DNA of 64,000 nucleotides from Anoplopoma fimbria. Lineage: Eukaryota; Chordata; Actinopteri; Perciformes; Anoplopomatidae. Of this stretch, positions 1-17,739 are shown one piece after another. The translations under genes were made by a program, and so were the position numbers. The notes below the pieces were generated by a model. That model did no database searches. It saw only the letters and a list, made by a program, of their open reading frames with translations, and was not told the origin of the DNA. The stretch lies in the NCBI RefSeq assembly GCF_027596085.1, contig NC_072465.1:8618053-8682052 (forward strand), in the 5' to 3' direction. The first letter of the stretch is position 1; each line of letters begins with the position of its first letter.

Positions 1-1599
1 AAGTAGCCTCCCAAGTGAAGACAAACCTCCAGGAATTCACTGCAAGACTCAAGGAAGTCCAACAATTCCTAAACAGGCTTTGTTTACCTGTGTTTGTGCA
101 GACAATGACAGCACAGGTTGCCAGGAGCATGACGGAAACTTACAGAGTGTCCAACTCTGACAACTTCTATCACCAAGTAGGTTTTGTTGCCAAGTGTAAC
201 CAGATATTAACCCTAAAGTTGGCAGATATGAAAATGGTCACGGGCAACTTTTTTATATTTTTGCAAAGCCCTAACAAACACTGTTTTCCTACTGATAGGG
301 GTGCAGAGAGACCACAAGTGTGAAGACAGTATGACCGCTTGTGTTGTTGTCATCGCATCCCTCCTGCCGTCGCCTAAATGCACTGGTGCTCACGCATGAT
401 GGCCTGAAAACAGTAAAGGGCCCAAGAGGCTGGGGGTGGAAGCCCACTCCTGACTGAAAAGGAACGGGACAGAATGCTCTATGTTACCAGCAAGCAACGG
501 GATTCCTCGTGCATCAAGAAGCAACGAAAAGGTTTTGTTTCTTTCTTTCCGACACCACAACCTGCCTGGAGACAAAGAAAACGTTCTCGAGCAGCTGAGA
601 TCTGTGTCTCTCACTAACTAACTGACAGAGTGAAGGTTGAGAGGCGACTGAAGCTCGTAAAGAGAAAAGTGCTCTCCTTTGACACTCTCTCTCTCTTCCT
701 CTCTCTTAAGCGCACATTATGTGGGAGAGAGATTGATACAGTTGGCCCACAGCGAGCCCGCCTGAACCTATTGGTGACGTTATTCCTGTAACATGCGCAG
801 TACATCTCCATTCCCAGTCCGTGCTGCATCAGACAGTCCCGCTGAAGAGATGCAGAGGCAGGTTACTGGGCTGTGACACAGGCTGGCTGCCGCCAATTGG
901 CCCCAATTTGACTCTGTCATCTCGGCTGCAGAGGCAGCGGAGCGAGATGGACGCATCATGTCTTGCATTCGGGTGTCTAGATAGAGCCTCGGAGGGTGGA
1001 ATGGAAAGCTGAGCCCAAACAAGAAATAATAATGCTGCACAGTCATCCTCACAGTCAAGTAACTGTATATACATTTTCCAACACAATACCACAGAAGATA
1101 TTTTATATTTAAAGATAGAACTATCCTTCAAGAAGTGTTATGCTGCTTGTTAGTCATTAAAGCTCCATAATCTCCTGTGCATTTATCCAAGGCAATGCAC
1201 TTACATCTATCTCTTCTCTCCTTTCTAATACATGCCTTAAGTTTTCTTTCCAAGCAAGCGGGAAATGTCCTTTTTTCACACTGCAGGAGTAATGAAAACA
1301 CAGATGGTGTAGAATGAGGACTTTCATGCTGCGCTCACTATTTTTGTGCAACTGTGTGCATTACAGAAATGTGTGACATTGCTTTGGCTTCGCCCCCCTG
1401 GTGAGCTCTCAGCATGGCTCCGGCTCTTTTTATTTTCTGTGCATGTTTCATCCGCTCGCTGCAGCAACACATAACACACACAACTGCCCACAGAGGACGA
1501 TAACTACAAGTGGGGGGGGGGGATTAGCCTTAACATGCATGTTAAGGCTAATTCTATAAAAACATGTCACCACAAATTGGTTTTTTTCATCGTGCATAC
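1..1599. other. Intronic sequence left of the FERM-start exon
   Basis: This stretch lies downstream of the splice donor of the minus-strand band-4.1-like exon, so it should be intron of that gene. The next FERM exon, expected to encode the K-x-x-x-G-Q and C-E-H-L-N-L-L-E region typical of the family, was looked for on the minus strand by eye and not found. It is presumably beyond the left edge. A 12-base G run (1511-1522) abuts a perfect palindrome (1523-1552). Otherwise I see only a CT-rich patch near 690-710 and nothing gene-like. Confidence 0.6.
1523..1552. repeat. Perfect 30-bp palindrome next to a G run
   Basis: The two 15-base halves are exact reverse complements with no spacer; the left half reads ATTAGCCTTAACATG. 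Symmetry breaks at the next base on each side. On the minus strand it lies 47 bases into the intron downstream of the exon donor at 1599. The transcript could therefore form a strong hairpin close to the 5' splice site. A run of G (plus strand) directly adjoins it. It may be a template-switch product or a transposon remnant; the sequence cannot decide. Confidence 0.9.
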
Positions 1600-1767
1600 C
1601 TCAATTTCGCCTTCAAACTCGGAGGTGTCCAGCAGGGTCATTTTAAAGGGGGCGGTTTTAAGTCGTTTGGAGCCCTTCTGGGGAGACTTGAGGTTCTTGT
1701 TTGGGGACGTCTTCTCTGACATGTCGTCCGTTTCTCTGGGTTCATCCAGATGTTTGGAGTTCTGTTC
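1600..1767 (-). CDS. epb41l1: Band 4.1 family exon: headpiece and start of FERM F1 lobe
   Basis: This internal exon has 56 codons with phase 0 at both ends. Read on the minus strand, it follows a pyrimidine tract and an AG at 1768-1769, and ends in GAG before a GTATG donor at 1599-1595. The protein contains MSEKTSPNK, then LKSPQK, then a basic KRLK patch. It finishes in FKMTLLDTSEFEGEIE, which matches the opening beta strand of the 4.1-family FERM domain (consensus like C-K-V-T-L-L-D-x-x-E-Y-E-C-E-V-E). From memory of the family, mammalian EPB41L1 (4.1N) has the closest arrangement: SER-TTPSK, QKSPQK, then TLLDASEYECEVE. EPB41L1 is a membrane-skeleton adaptor of neurons that links spectrin-actin to receptors. 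EPB41L2 or EPB41L3 remain possible. An alternative acceptor 6 bases downstream (after CAG) would also keep frame. Family call is firm; the paralogue is about 55 percent sure. Confidence 0.82.
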
Positions 1768-3265
1768 CTTCACATATGTAGAAAAAAAAAGGCAAGTCAA
1801 ATGACATACCTGCTGTGGATATCTGCAACATTTAAAACACATTAAAGAACTGTAACAGTATCAGGACAATGCATTAAGATTAAGTTCTTTGACCGAAATG
1901 GCCTGAGAGAAATTCAGTGGTGTAGAGTCAGCATTGTGGCTTGAATAGATTGCACTGTGTACATTCTGCTAATTTAATATACTGAAAAGAATAGAATATA
2001 ATGCACATCTACTGGAAACTGCATTGACTCCCAGTTATTAGACTAACCACTGAATTACTGCCATGCTATCCCGGCATATCAAAAACTCTACAGACTCTTT
2101 TGAAACAAAGACTTGGAGACTCAGACCAGACTAAATGTTGTAATATCCATATTCAGACAAGACAAAATGTTGCAATATCAAGAAAAACTCTGCGTTAATG
2201 AATCCAGATAATCAGTGTCATTTTTCTCATCTACAAGACCCACAGGCCTGTTATAAAAGACGTAACATAAACAAATTAATCCTTTTTTATCTGTGGTGTA
2301 ATGATTTATCAATCTCAGCTCAATTAAACACAAGCATTGGAGCTAGTTGCATCAGGAATTTCCCGGTTTAAACTTAAATGTTAAGATTATTCTTAATTTA
2401 AAATGGGCTATTATTATTAATTATTTACACCCTGGTGTGACTGCTGCTTGCTAGTTGACAAAACTAATGTTAGCTTGTAGTGTTTAGATTTAGGGGTAAA
2501 CGAGTTATATGGAATATAGTCAATATATCTGACCTGAAACATGCAACATTTTGTTTAGTAACAATGAAAAACATGGAAGACTTTAAATACAATTGAACAC
2601 AAATTATTTCATTAACATCAAATTGTTATCGTAACAATGTCAGACTACGGCTAATAGCAGCAGTTGGGTTAGCATATTAAACTGCATGAATACTATTAGC
2701 TAACTCTCAAACACCCATCTTTGTCCATGTATACGCAATTAAAACAGTCAGACCTATTGTTACAAAGTATGGTCAGTTAATTTAATATGTTGTTTGCCCA
2801 CTAAAACTTATTTTTGACACTTGTGTTACAGCTAACGCCAATTCCTTAACTAGTTCTTATTCCTTAAGTTTCAATGGTCAACCTGGTTAGTTACTAAATT
2901 AATCCCTGGTTTAAAACATCTAGTTACAAAAAACTTGGGACAGAATATATTTCTGGATAGCTGGTGGAACTTAAAAAACCCCACCAAGAACTGCTCATCC
3001 AAACAACTTCATTTTGGTCATTTCGGTGCAAAAAGCTGACACAACATCGACTGTGAGCGAGCTTTACCCAACATGCCGTTTGGCGGTGTAACAGTATTAT
3101 CAGTATTATTTAAAGTTCATTAATATTGAATTCATAAAATTACACCAACTTCAACACTGCATGTCTTTGGAACCCCAGGTCTGTCAAGTGTTGAGCAGAT
3201 TGGATGAACGTTTTTTTAATAAAAGCAAAGATTTACCCACAGACGGACGGACGGACAGGACAGAC

Positions 3266-3314
<49 letters not shown>

Positions 3315-3335
3315 GATTTATAGTTGGATACTGAC
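1768..3335 (-). other. Phase-0 intron between the two epb41-like exons
   Basis: This 1,568-base interval runs between the GTCAG donor at 3335 and the AAG acceptor at 1768 on the minus strand. It is AT-rich, with several GCTAAC/GTTAGC words typical of fish intronic repeats. I see no exon in it. The only structured part is the tetranucleotide tract at 3242-3314, close to the donor. Confidence 0.65.
3242..3314. repeat. (GACG)/(GACA)n microsatellite beside a splice donor
   Basis: The array begins as GACG units, shifts through GACAGGACAGACA and becomes pure CAGA/GACA to 3314. On the transcript (minus) strand it reads (TCTG)n and begins 21 bases downstream of the donor of the start-codon exon. The pure core is about a dozen units, so length polymorphism is likely. 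Confidence 0.95.
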
Positions 3336-3374
3336 CTGTTTGGCCATCTTGCTGTCCGAGGCCGAGTCCTGCAT
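3336..3374 (-). CDS. epb41l1: Start-codon exon (13 codons) of the band 4.1-like gene
   Basis: On the minus strand an ATG at 3374-3372 opens a frame reading M-Q-D-S-A-S-D-S-K-M-A-K-Q that runs to a CAG|GTCAGT donor at 3336/3335. The phase is 0, the same as the acceptor of the exon at 1600..1767, so the joined frame is continuous. An in-frame TAG lies upstream within the same exon, so translation cannot enter from further 5' in this frame. An A at -3 is compatible with initiation. The N terminus would be short, with about 53 residues before the FERM core. This resembles short-headpiece 4.1 isoforms rather than long-headpiece ones. No homologue of these 13 residues is recalled, so the assignment rests on splice phase and position. 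Confidence 0.62.
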
Positions 3375-3474
3375 GCTTGCTGCTACCCCCTGCTATCTGG
3401 GAGGACTCCTATCTCGTTCTCTTCACCTCCGGACTCAGGGCCTGCCTCTGTCTCGTCAGCAAAGTTACACCAAC
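3375..3474 (-). other. 5'-UTR part of the start-codon exon
   Basis: The exon appears to begin at 3474, after a pyrimidine-rich tract ending in TCTCCTCTCAG on the minus strand. That makes a 139-base exon in total. Before the ATG all three frames contain a stop or lose phase, which fits untranslated leader. Because there is an acceptor here, at least one more 5' exon must lie at higher coordinates; it was not identified. The exon is GC-richer than its surroundings. Confidence 0.55.
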
Positions 3475-4064
3475 CTGAGAGGAGACAACAAACAAACAAA
3501 TATTTTCAAAAAGTGTCTTAGAGCCCCTCTTCAATATGCCATGTCATAAGCATTAATGCATGCTTTCTTTCAGCATCAATAGAGCCGAGGTGACAGCAGG
3601 AGCTGCAGCAGGAGACGGTGAATAAATTCTGAACACGAATGCCTACAACCCCGAAAATAATAACGGCACTGGCGCCAGGATCACACCTTCATTACAAATT
3701 CTGAAAGCTACAGCTTCTTGATACAACACAATTTTCCACAGACATAATTCACCTTGCCGGCAAGGACATTTACTTTAATTATAAAATCCCTCACTGAGCC
3801 AGATAATGATCATCTATTTAAGCGAGACAAGCTCCAGCACTGGGATGACGATTACCAAAAATAAAATGAATTAGTTTAGTAAGCCATGAGCAGTACTGTC
3901 ACTTCTCATGGCTATCAACAGTTCATTCCTTTATTTGCTTAAGGTGTTCAACCAGAAAACTGATAAGAGTACTGTCATCGGTATGTATGCTTGTAATGCT
4001 CCAGTCTGTATTGCTCCGTGGTCCAATGGACTATGTAATTGCCTAAAATGCATATAAGGTTATA
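3475..4064. other. Intron-like sequence, no feature seen
   Basis: AT-rich sequence upstream (minus strand) of the start exon. I see no exon, repeat array or inverted repeat of note. Confidence 0.5.
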
Positions 4065-4702
4065 TTAAAGGGTGTGATGATCCATCTATCTGGATAATGT
4101 ATCAATTCAATGCTCAAAGATCCAATATCATCGATGCAAAGTTTTAACATCCAAACATTTTATCCTCTCACACATATTTTGCCTTTATTTTGTAATTCCC
4201 ATTTCACCATTTCCTTCCAAGCGCACTTCCTCCCTAGCGGTGTTTGGAAGCAGTGCTAGCACTGTTAACGTTGGCGGGTGTGCAGTCGATCCAGAGAGAG
4301 ACTGAGCGAGAGAGTGTGTGCACGTCGAAGTTAGCAACAACTTTGGGTCAGGCTCACTTAAGTTGGACCGACCTTTAAGGCGGACCAGCTATTCGTGACA
4401 TGGCGCCTTCCTGCTTTGACCAGAAGCCTCCAACAACTTTTTATTAAAGAATAAATAGATGTTCGCCATTCAAATGTCTTGAAGAGCCCGGTTATAAAAC
4501 TGTTAGATCATATTTTAGTTGCTTTTTGTGAATTGATATAAATGTAACTGATTCTGTTAGATGGGCTTATAATATTGTATCATATGGATCGCAGGCCCCG
4601 GAATTAGTGAATCTTATTATATAAATCGTATCATGGCAAACGCTGTATTATTGGCAGATATCGTATCATTGTGCAATGAATCAAGATCTCATCATAGTTT
4701 AA
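4065..4702. mobile_element. Possible degenerate TTAA-flanked DNA transposon remnant
   Basis: The left end reads TTAAAGGGTGTGATGATCC. The right end, in reverse complement, reads TTAAACTATGATGAGATC, so both ends carry TTAA followed by related but poorly conserved inverted sequence. The interior contains the ATCGTATCAT-type words near both ends that occur in fish non-autonomous elements. The inverted repeat is weak and there is no coding sequence, so this is only a candidate. Confidence 0.3.
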
Positions 4703-6500
4703 TGAAAATAGTGATTTACAACCTGAGTATTATGTAGGCTCATGCCACATACCAAACAACACAATGACGCACTGTAAAATGTTACAGTGTAGAGCAGCTG
4801 TGTTCTTTTTTTCTTTCCTTTTCTAAGCAGCAACTTCTCCACAGCTTCCCTCATCGACTTCTACTTCACTTTGTCAGTTTCTACGCTTTATGGAAATCAG
4901 TTGGAGTTGGTTGCCTTGCAGGTTATAGGTGTGGGTGGACTGAAAAAAATAATCTACAGCTGAAATGAAAAGATTATGCAGCCAGTTATGTCTGTTTAGG
5001 GAGGCGTGTACAGTAAGCATGTCCAAACAAAGGCTGACAAGAAAAAGGGATTAATAATGTTTGAGAAAATGAATTACTAGGGAGGAGAAAACTTCTTATT
5101 TTTCCTCATCAACAAATCAACATTTATTTTCAGACCAGGTAACAGCAAGTTAAGTTCACTAATCAACACTGTATATCATATTTGCTGCCAGGAGCAATAA
5201 CTCCGCTCATTGCCCCTTTTATGGATTTTATATTACCACTGCATCCTATATGATGATTTAAGCACTGTACTCTTCAATGCATCACTCTACACTTCTGCAG
5301 ATCCATTCTGCTTGCATGATAATGAAAATCTTGAATTGTGTTTTTAGGAAGCAAAACCCTTTCTGAGTCAGATTCTGTTTGTAGAGCTCAGAAAAGCCAA
5401 CGTAGGAGAAGTATTTTGTTTCCAACAGAGTTATATGTAATAATTTATATCACTCTCTGACAAGCCTTGTTTCTCCACTTCTCACTGTATATTTAATGTC
5501 TTATAAGCTTACGTGGGCTGAATACTTTAATGTGCATTACGCAAAAATAAAAAAAATCACATCTCATTGTCGTCTATTAAGGAGAAACCAGCTTCTCTGC
5601 CTCCCCCACAATGGATTTCTCCCTGTGTGATTGCTGAATGTCTAAGTGGTGGATTAAAAGCAAAGCCTCTGTGATTGGTAAGTGATGTCTGTGACATGGC
5701 ATTCACTTTGAATCCATGATTAAGATAGTTAGTTTAAACTCCATTGTGGAGTTGATATAGTCCATTTTGGCCATTTATTCAAGTGAGAAAGAAAAAGAAG
5801 CTTCCCTTTGGATAGATTTTTTTTGTGACCCATGGTGTTTTTTTGTTTTTTTTATGTCCACTCAGTGGGTTCCCCATCGGATGAAAAAGATGCTTTTGAC
5901 CCTGATACATGTTCTTCTGTGACCTTTTATAAAAGGAAGACAAGGCGCATAATGTGTGAACATATCCTCAGTGGGATCTGCTCAACACAGCATTATGGAA
6001 TAATGCCTTTGTATTATAGAGTCCCCCCAGACAATACTGCAGAACCTTGTATTAAATCCAGCTCTGTTTGACCCTGGAGGTCAATCTGCCCCTGGAGCAG
6101 CAAATCACTTCAAGATAATGCACCTGGGGGTTGTAGGCCGATCGTGGCTGACGTCTGACCCAGGAACACAACCGGTTCAGAGGACAGACGACGCCCCTCT
6201 GACTCCCAGCCAGAGAAGGTCTTTACACAATGCATGTGGATAAGGAGGGTTATAAAACAGATTGTTCAGGTCCTTGAGAATGATTATGGCTGAGCCGTGT
6301 TTCAACCCGCTGTAAAATAGTCCACAAACACACACAGCTGTGATCGCATGACAGTATCACTGAGCCAATTAGTCACCTTTTGTTACAGGCTGAAAGGAGT
6401 GAGAGAGACACTGAAGACAGATGGAAAAGTCATGAAATGACGGTGTTATGTGAAAAGCTGTTCCCCTGTCAAAATGAACGAAATACAGGTTTGTTCAGGT
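4703..6500. other. Intron-like sequence, no feature seen
   Basis: AT-rich non-coding DNA. A pyrimidine tract ending in CACTCAG at 5868 followed by an open frame to 6070 was considered as an exon and rejected. No repeat family was recognised. Confidence 0.5.
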
Positions 6501-6743
6501 TTACGTGAATGGACCTGCATTCATATAGCGCACTCTCCCAGTGTATTAATGTTGGCATGTCGTGTGCCAACATTCATACACTGGGAGAGGGACATCAGAT
6601 TCTAATCATTCACACAGATGAATGATCAGGAGCAATTTGGGGATCAGCGTCTTGCACATTGGACACGTCAAGATGGTGGGGATCAAAGCGCCCATCTTCC
6701 AATTAATGGATGACTCACTCTGCCTGCTGAGCAACAGCTGCTA
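6501..6743 (-). mobile_element. tRNA-derived SINE, minus strand, degenerate
   Basis: Read on the minus strand, the segment starts with an A-box-like TTGCTCAGCAGG (6734-6723), then a B-box-like GCTTTGATCCCC (6688-6677). After these comes the module GCAAGACGCTGATCCCCAAA and a run into GTGTGAATG. The same order of modules occurs at 8585 and 31386 on the plus strand, so these are one broad SINE group. The region 6501-6589, with its TCATATAGCGC word and hairpin, seems to belong to the same composite insertion. Boxes are mutated, so activity is unlikely. Confidence 0.6.
6533..6589. repeat. 25-bp inverted repeat with 7-base loop
   Basis: Left arm 6533-6557 and right arm 6565-6589 are reverse complements at 24 of 25 positions, around a 7-base loop (6558-6564). 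The arm contains CTCCCAGTGTAT and AATGTTGGC. It sits at the edge of the minus-strand SINE. Such high identity inside an old degenerate repeat suggests that one arm was copied from the other recently. Confidence 0.9.
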
Positions 6744-8584
6744 GGAAACACGTATCTACACAACACCAGGACCATTAAACAGACTATGTGGTCTGTTCGC
6801 TCTTTTCAGTTCGATCATCCGTCTTGGCGAGAACTATGTACAAATAGCCAATCTTCTCACTGATGGTCCCGTTACTTATGTAGGTCATATAGAGGCATCA
6901 GTACTGATTTTAGGCTCTTTCATAGCTGGTAAAAGTTCCTCACAGTAACTTTTAATAAAAATACAGCAATTTATTTCCTAATTATTTGATTAGTTGTGCG
7001 TTTTTATGGAAATAACAACAATAGATGACAGTAAGATGGTTAAAGTAGGACATTTAGAGTTTTTGATGGTTTTCACCAACTTGGCGAAAATAGTTGTATA
7101 CCACCTGTTGTAACCGAACGAAAACAGAAAAAAAAAAAAAAAAAGGATCAACATGACCATTATAGCCGGAAAAAGGCCCCTTGCTGTTATAAAATCCCTG
7201 TAAATCACGGCCTCTTGTGTCTTACTGCTTAATGACACCCTCCCCCCTCAGTCCTCCTCCTCTGCTGTGCTCTCTCAAGCGTCCCATTCCTGTCCTTGGG
7301 GACAAAACTGAAGTGTGGAGTGGTACGTCCACTCAGGGCCCTCGTTTTCCCCTTGCTGACTGATCTAGTTGGGCACCGGGCTATGAGTTGCTCAAATCAA
7401 TTTCCCTCTCCCTGACTGAATCCTGGTTAAGACTGCCGAATAAACTCCTCGATTGAAGAGGTAAAAAAACTCACAGAGCCGTCATGTCTTTCTGCTATCG
7501 CCTTCGCCTCCCGGTCCGAACCAGTCAAGCTGAAAATAACGAGCGTCTCTCCTGCGTGCAGTACAGGTGCACACTTTCTCATCTGTTCCAAGTCAAACAG
7601 ACGAGGACGTCCTCCCTATTCACTTAACATCAATCTGGGTTACATGACACAATGCATTCATCTACAGCTGTCGGTGTGTTTATACCGGTCTCGGCTGTGT
7701 CGTGTTCACAGCGACCAATTATCTGAAAACCACACGTCTAACCATTTTCTGTTCCCCACCGTGGCCATTTTTCACGTTTTCCAACCATACCCATGTTGAT
7801 AGTTAACTGTTGCTTTGTGGTCGTAAAAAAAATGTGTATACACGTCAGCCAATAATGAAAAGGCCCTTCGTTGACGCACGAACACGAAAATTGAGAGTAC
7901 AAATCACATAATCCAGAGTCGGTTCGTGGCAAATGGGGTCCCTTATTGAGACATCTCTTGAAATCAGATTAATTGCCAAATGAATACGGATTGATGCCAC
8001 AGCGCGAGGCAGTAGAGCCGTGCAAATGCATTAATTTCCTGCGCGAGACCATTACCCACAATTACCGTCCGTCGACCCGGCGGCCCGAGACCTCCGCGGA
8101 GGGGGGAAGAAAGCATCGTACAGTGGAAGGAACACACCGCGCGTTTCCTTTTGTTGCACCACTGCGTGCAGTTCACTGACAGTGTCTGTCTTTGATATCT
8201 GCCATCAGTAATAATGATTCATCACAGAGCGCATTGTTCCCTCTGAGGGTTATGAAACGCCACTCTTGCCTAACGAGCGCAGCCTTTTCTCCTTGTTTCT
8301 CATCAGAGGTAAGCTTTAATCTAAGCAAGGCAAGCGGAGGGAGAACAAGATAGAGAGAGAGGGGGAGCGGCGCACGCATGTCAGTGGAAGAGCACTGGCT
8401 CGGCTCCGAGATGCAGTTACCATGGAAACAGCATAGAGTACCCTCTTCTTTTTTCTTTTTCTTTCCCAACCGGCTCGACTCTCTTCAGAGGAGTGACAGA
8501 CAAAGCAGAGAGACGAACTGAACGAGGAGGGAAGATGAGAGGCCCAAAGACAAAAGGGATGGAGGATAAATGGGAAATGATAGC
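6744..8584. other. Non-coding interval with a homeodomain/Oct-motif-rich patch
   Basis: No gene is visible. Around 7965-8060 several transcription-factor-like words cluster: GATTAATTGCC, GGATTGATG, TGCAAATGCATTAATTT and CACAATTACCG. A CpG-containing patch follows to about 8110. This composition resembles a conserved non-coding enhancer but no comparison was possible. A poly-A run occurs near 7130-7144. Confidence 0.4.
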
Positions 8585-8775
8585 AGCAGCTCAGTGGGTC
8601 GAGGGGTCGTCTCAACCAGAGGGTTGGCGGTTCGATCCCTGCTTGTCCTTGTTTAAGACACTGAACCATAAAATGCTCCCGGCACTTTACTGCAGCCCTC
8701 TGCTCCTAAATGCTCAGGATGGGTTAAACGCAGAGGTCACATTTCATGTACCAGTGTGTATATGACATTAAGAAA
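8585..8775 (+). mobile_element. tRNA-derived SINE, plus strand, partial
   Basis: An A-box-like GCAGCTCAGTGG (8586-8597) and a near-consensus B box GGTTCGATCCC (8629-8639) mark a tRNA-related head. It is followed by the module TTTAAGACACTGAACC (compare AAGACACTTAACCCC in the copy at 31386). The 3' part reads CTCTGCTCCTAAATGCTCAG then GGGTTAAACGCAGAGG, a module repeated at 27622-27665. The central region is shortened. The 3' boundary is approximate. Confidence 0.65.
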
Positions 8776-15862
<7,087 letters not shown>

Positions 15863-15904
15863 GTTTCACAGTTCACTCAACAAATGTTGAGTGAACTGTG
15901 AAAC
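15863..15904. repeat. Perfect 20-bp inverted repeat with 2-base loop
   Basis: The left arm GTTTCACAGTTCACTCAACA (15863-15882) is followed by AA and then its exact reverse complement (15885-15904). The spacer is too short for a normal DNA cruciform tip, so it behaves as a quasi-palindrome. There is no sign of a mobile element around it. Confidence 0.95.
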
Positions 15905-17739
15905 CACCACAGGCTATGACTGCACTCCCAAGATAAGACATTTATGTATTTTGCATCGGGCCACGTTTACCTCTAATGAGGCTTCAGCCGTATCAACAAC
16001 ACCTCCACCCTCCAGCTGCTCTGAATGCTCTGTCAGCTGTGGTGGCTATTATGTTATCTTATTTATTTAAAGTTATCGACTTTAAAAATGTTCATGTTCA
16101 TGTTGCATACTATGCTTGTTGGGCATTATACTGAAACACCCAGTCAATGTATTCACACTCAGTAGGTACCTCTCTATGTAGTAGTTTTTTATGGGTAGTG
16201 AATTCTGGATTCAGACTCCCTCCCTAAGCTAAGATATACAGCATTAGATGTAGTTATATCTAATTTATCTCACTGTTCAATCTCTGCATATGAGAGCTTA
16301 TGCAAAAACGCTGCTTCACATTAAAAGCATTCGACTGGGGAAACATGAGGTGGCTTTTATTGTGAAGCAGCCACAGGAAACCCAACGTGATCAATGAAGT
16401 GATGATGAAACCAGATCAGAATTGTCATTGGCTGATTCTTTGTTGAAACAATCTGAGTTTGTTTGGCTGCACTGTAATCTGATACACCAGTGACTGGTGG
16501 CTGTTTTATCAGACTGCCCTGGTTACCACGGTAACTACTTTGCTTGCCAAATCATCCAGGACTTAAAATGTTAGAGATTACAACTTTACTATACCAAAAA
16601 GTCCAACAGAGAGGTGGGGTGTATTGTGATTTAATGATCCCTTTGTATTAAAAGCAGATTTTCTGAGCTGTGGTTGTTATAAAAAAAAAAAGAAGTTGTT
16701 TACTGTAAATGTGCTTATCATTGTTGGCTGGCAGCAGTAAACTCAAAACCATTTTGGAGAACAGATCTTAAACAATCTGCCACTTTCATGCATAATTTGA
16801 AATATAAAAAAATGGCCATACCTTACACCGCACACTAACGATCTCCAGCTTTTATTTACAAACTTTCTAGCCGTTGGTGTTTTGAAATATAACTCATGAT
16901 GCCTTTACCTTTCAACACTTGATGCCTTACCCAACTTTTTTATTGAGCACTACTTCACTGTTGCCAACACTGCAAACCCCACTGAAACAAGTAGCAGCTG
17001 CAGAAACATAAAATCCCACCATCATCTCTACAGCACTCTGCTGTATAAGAGTGACTCGGAATATGTCAAGAAGAGAAGCTGAATCTAATAAAACATCATC
17101 CAGTACCATTTGTTTTTTCAGCAAGTCATACATCTAAGCTACATCCACAGGAACCAGCCGATGAAATGACACACGGATAACTTAACAAAAAGTGTGTGTT
17201 TCAGTGTACCTGCGTCTGTGTGCGACTTTGTTTGATGACAGCGTACTTTTTGCTGCCATGGATTTGTCCTCCTCAAAGTGTCCTCTGCTACATGTCCTTA
17301 CAAAGCCAGAAAAGAGAGTGGGCTCTGGGCAGCACGCGGCACTGCTTAACATTTGTGGCACAATCTGCCAGCGGTAGCTTAGCGTTGACGCCACAAGGTT
17401 ACACTGAAGACAGAAGACAGGAGCCGAGGACCGTGGACAGGAAGATGCAGAATATCTGATCACAAGGAGTGACCTTCTCTTTGATTTAACTTAGAATGGC
17501 ATGTTGCGAACAATATGAATCACAATCAATGTGAAAAAACGTAGAAGACATTGCAGAGAATTGATGACATCAGTCACTTTATGCAGACAAACATGCACCA
17601 GAAGAATCTGAATACAGAATTCAAAAGAAGCAATGGGGTTTGTTCAATTATGTGGCTATTATCTGATAATCCTACTTTAAGGGTGCAGGTATTACTTCCA
17701 ACATCCATTCATAATCTATTTAGCTTTTGACTGATTAAC
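15905..17739. other. Non-coding interval with a possible old MITE fragment
   Basis: Around 16105-16225 the words CATACTATGC, ACTGAAACACCCAGT and GGGTAGTGAATTC recall the TACTAT-type fish inverted-repeat elements, one of which lies at 37501. This copy is too degraded to delimit. The rest is AT-rich sequence with no recognised gene. Confidence 0.35.

Noticed and set aside
5832..6071. Open frame preceded by a pyrimidine tract and CAG, exon-like
   Set aside because: The peptide resembles no family I know, no clear donor follows in phase, and the amino-acid composition is that of a chance frame.
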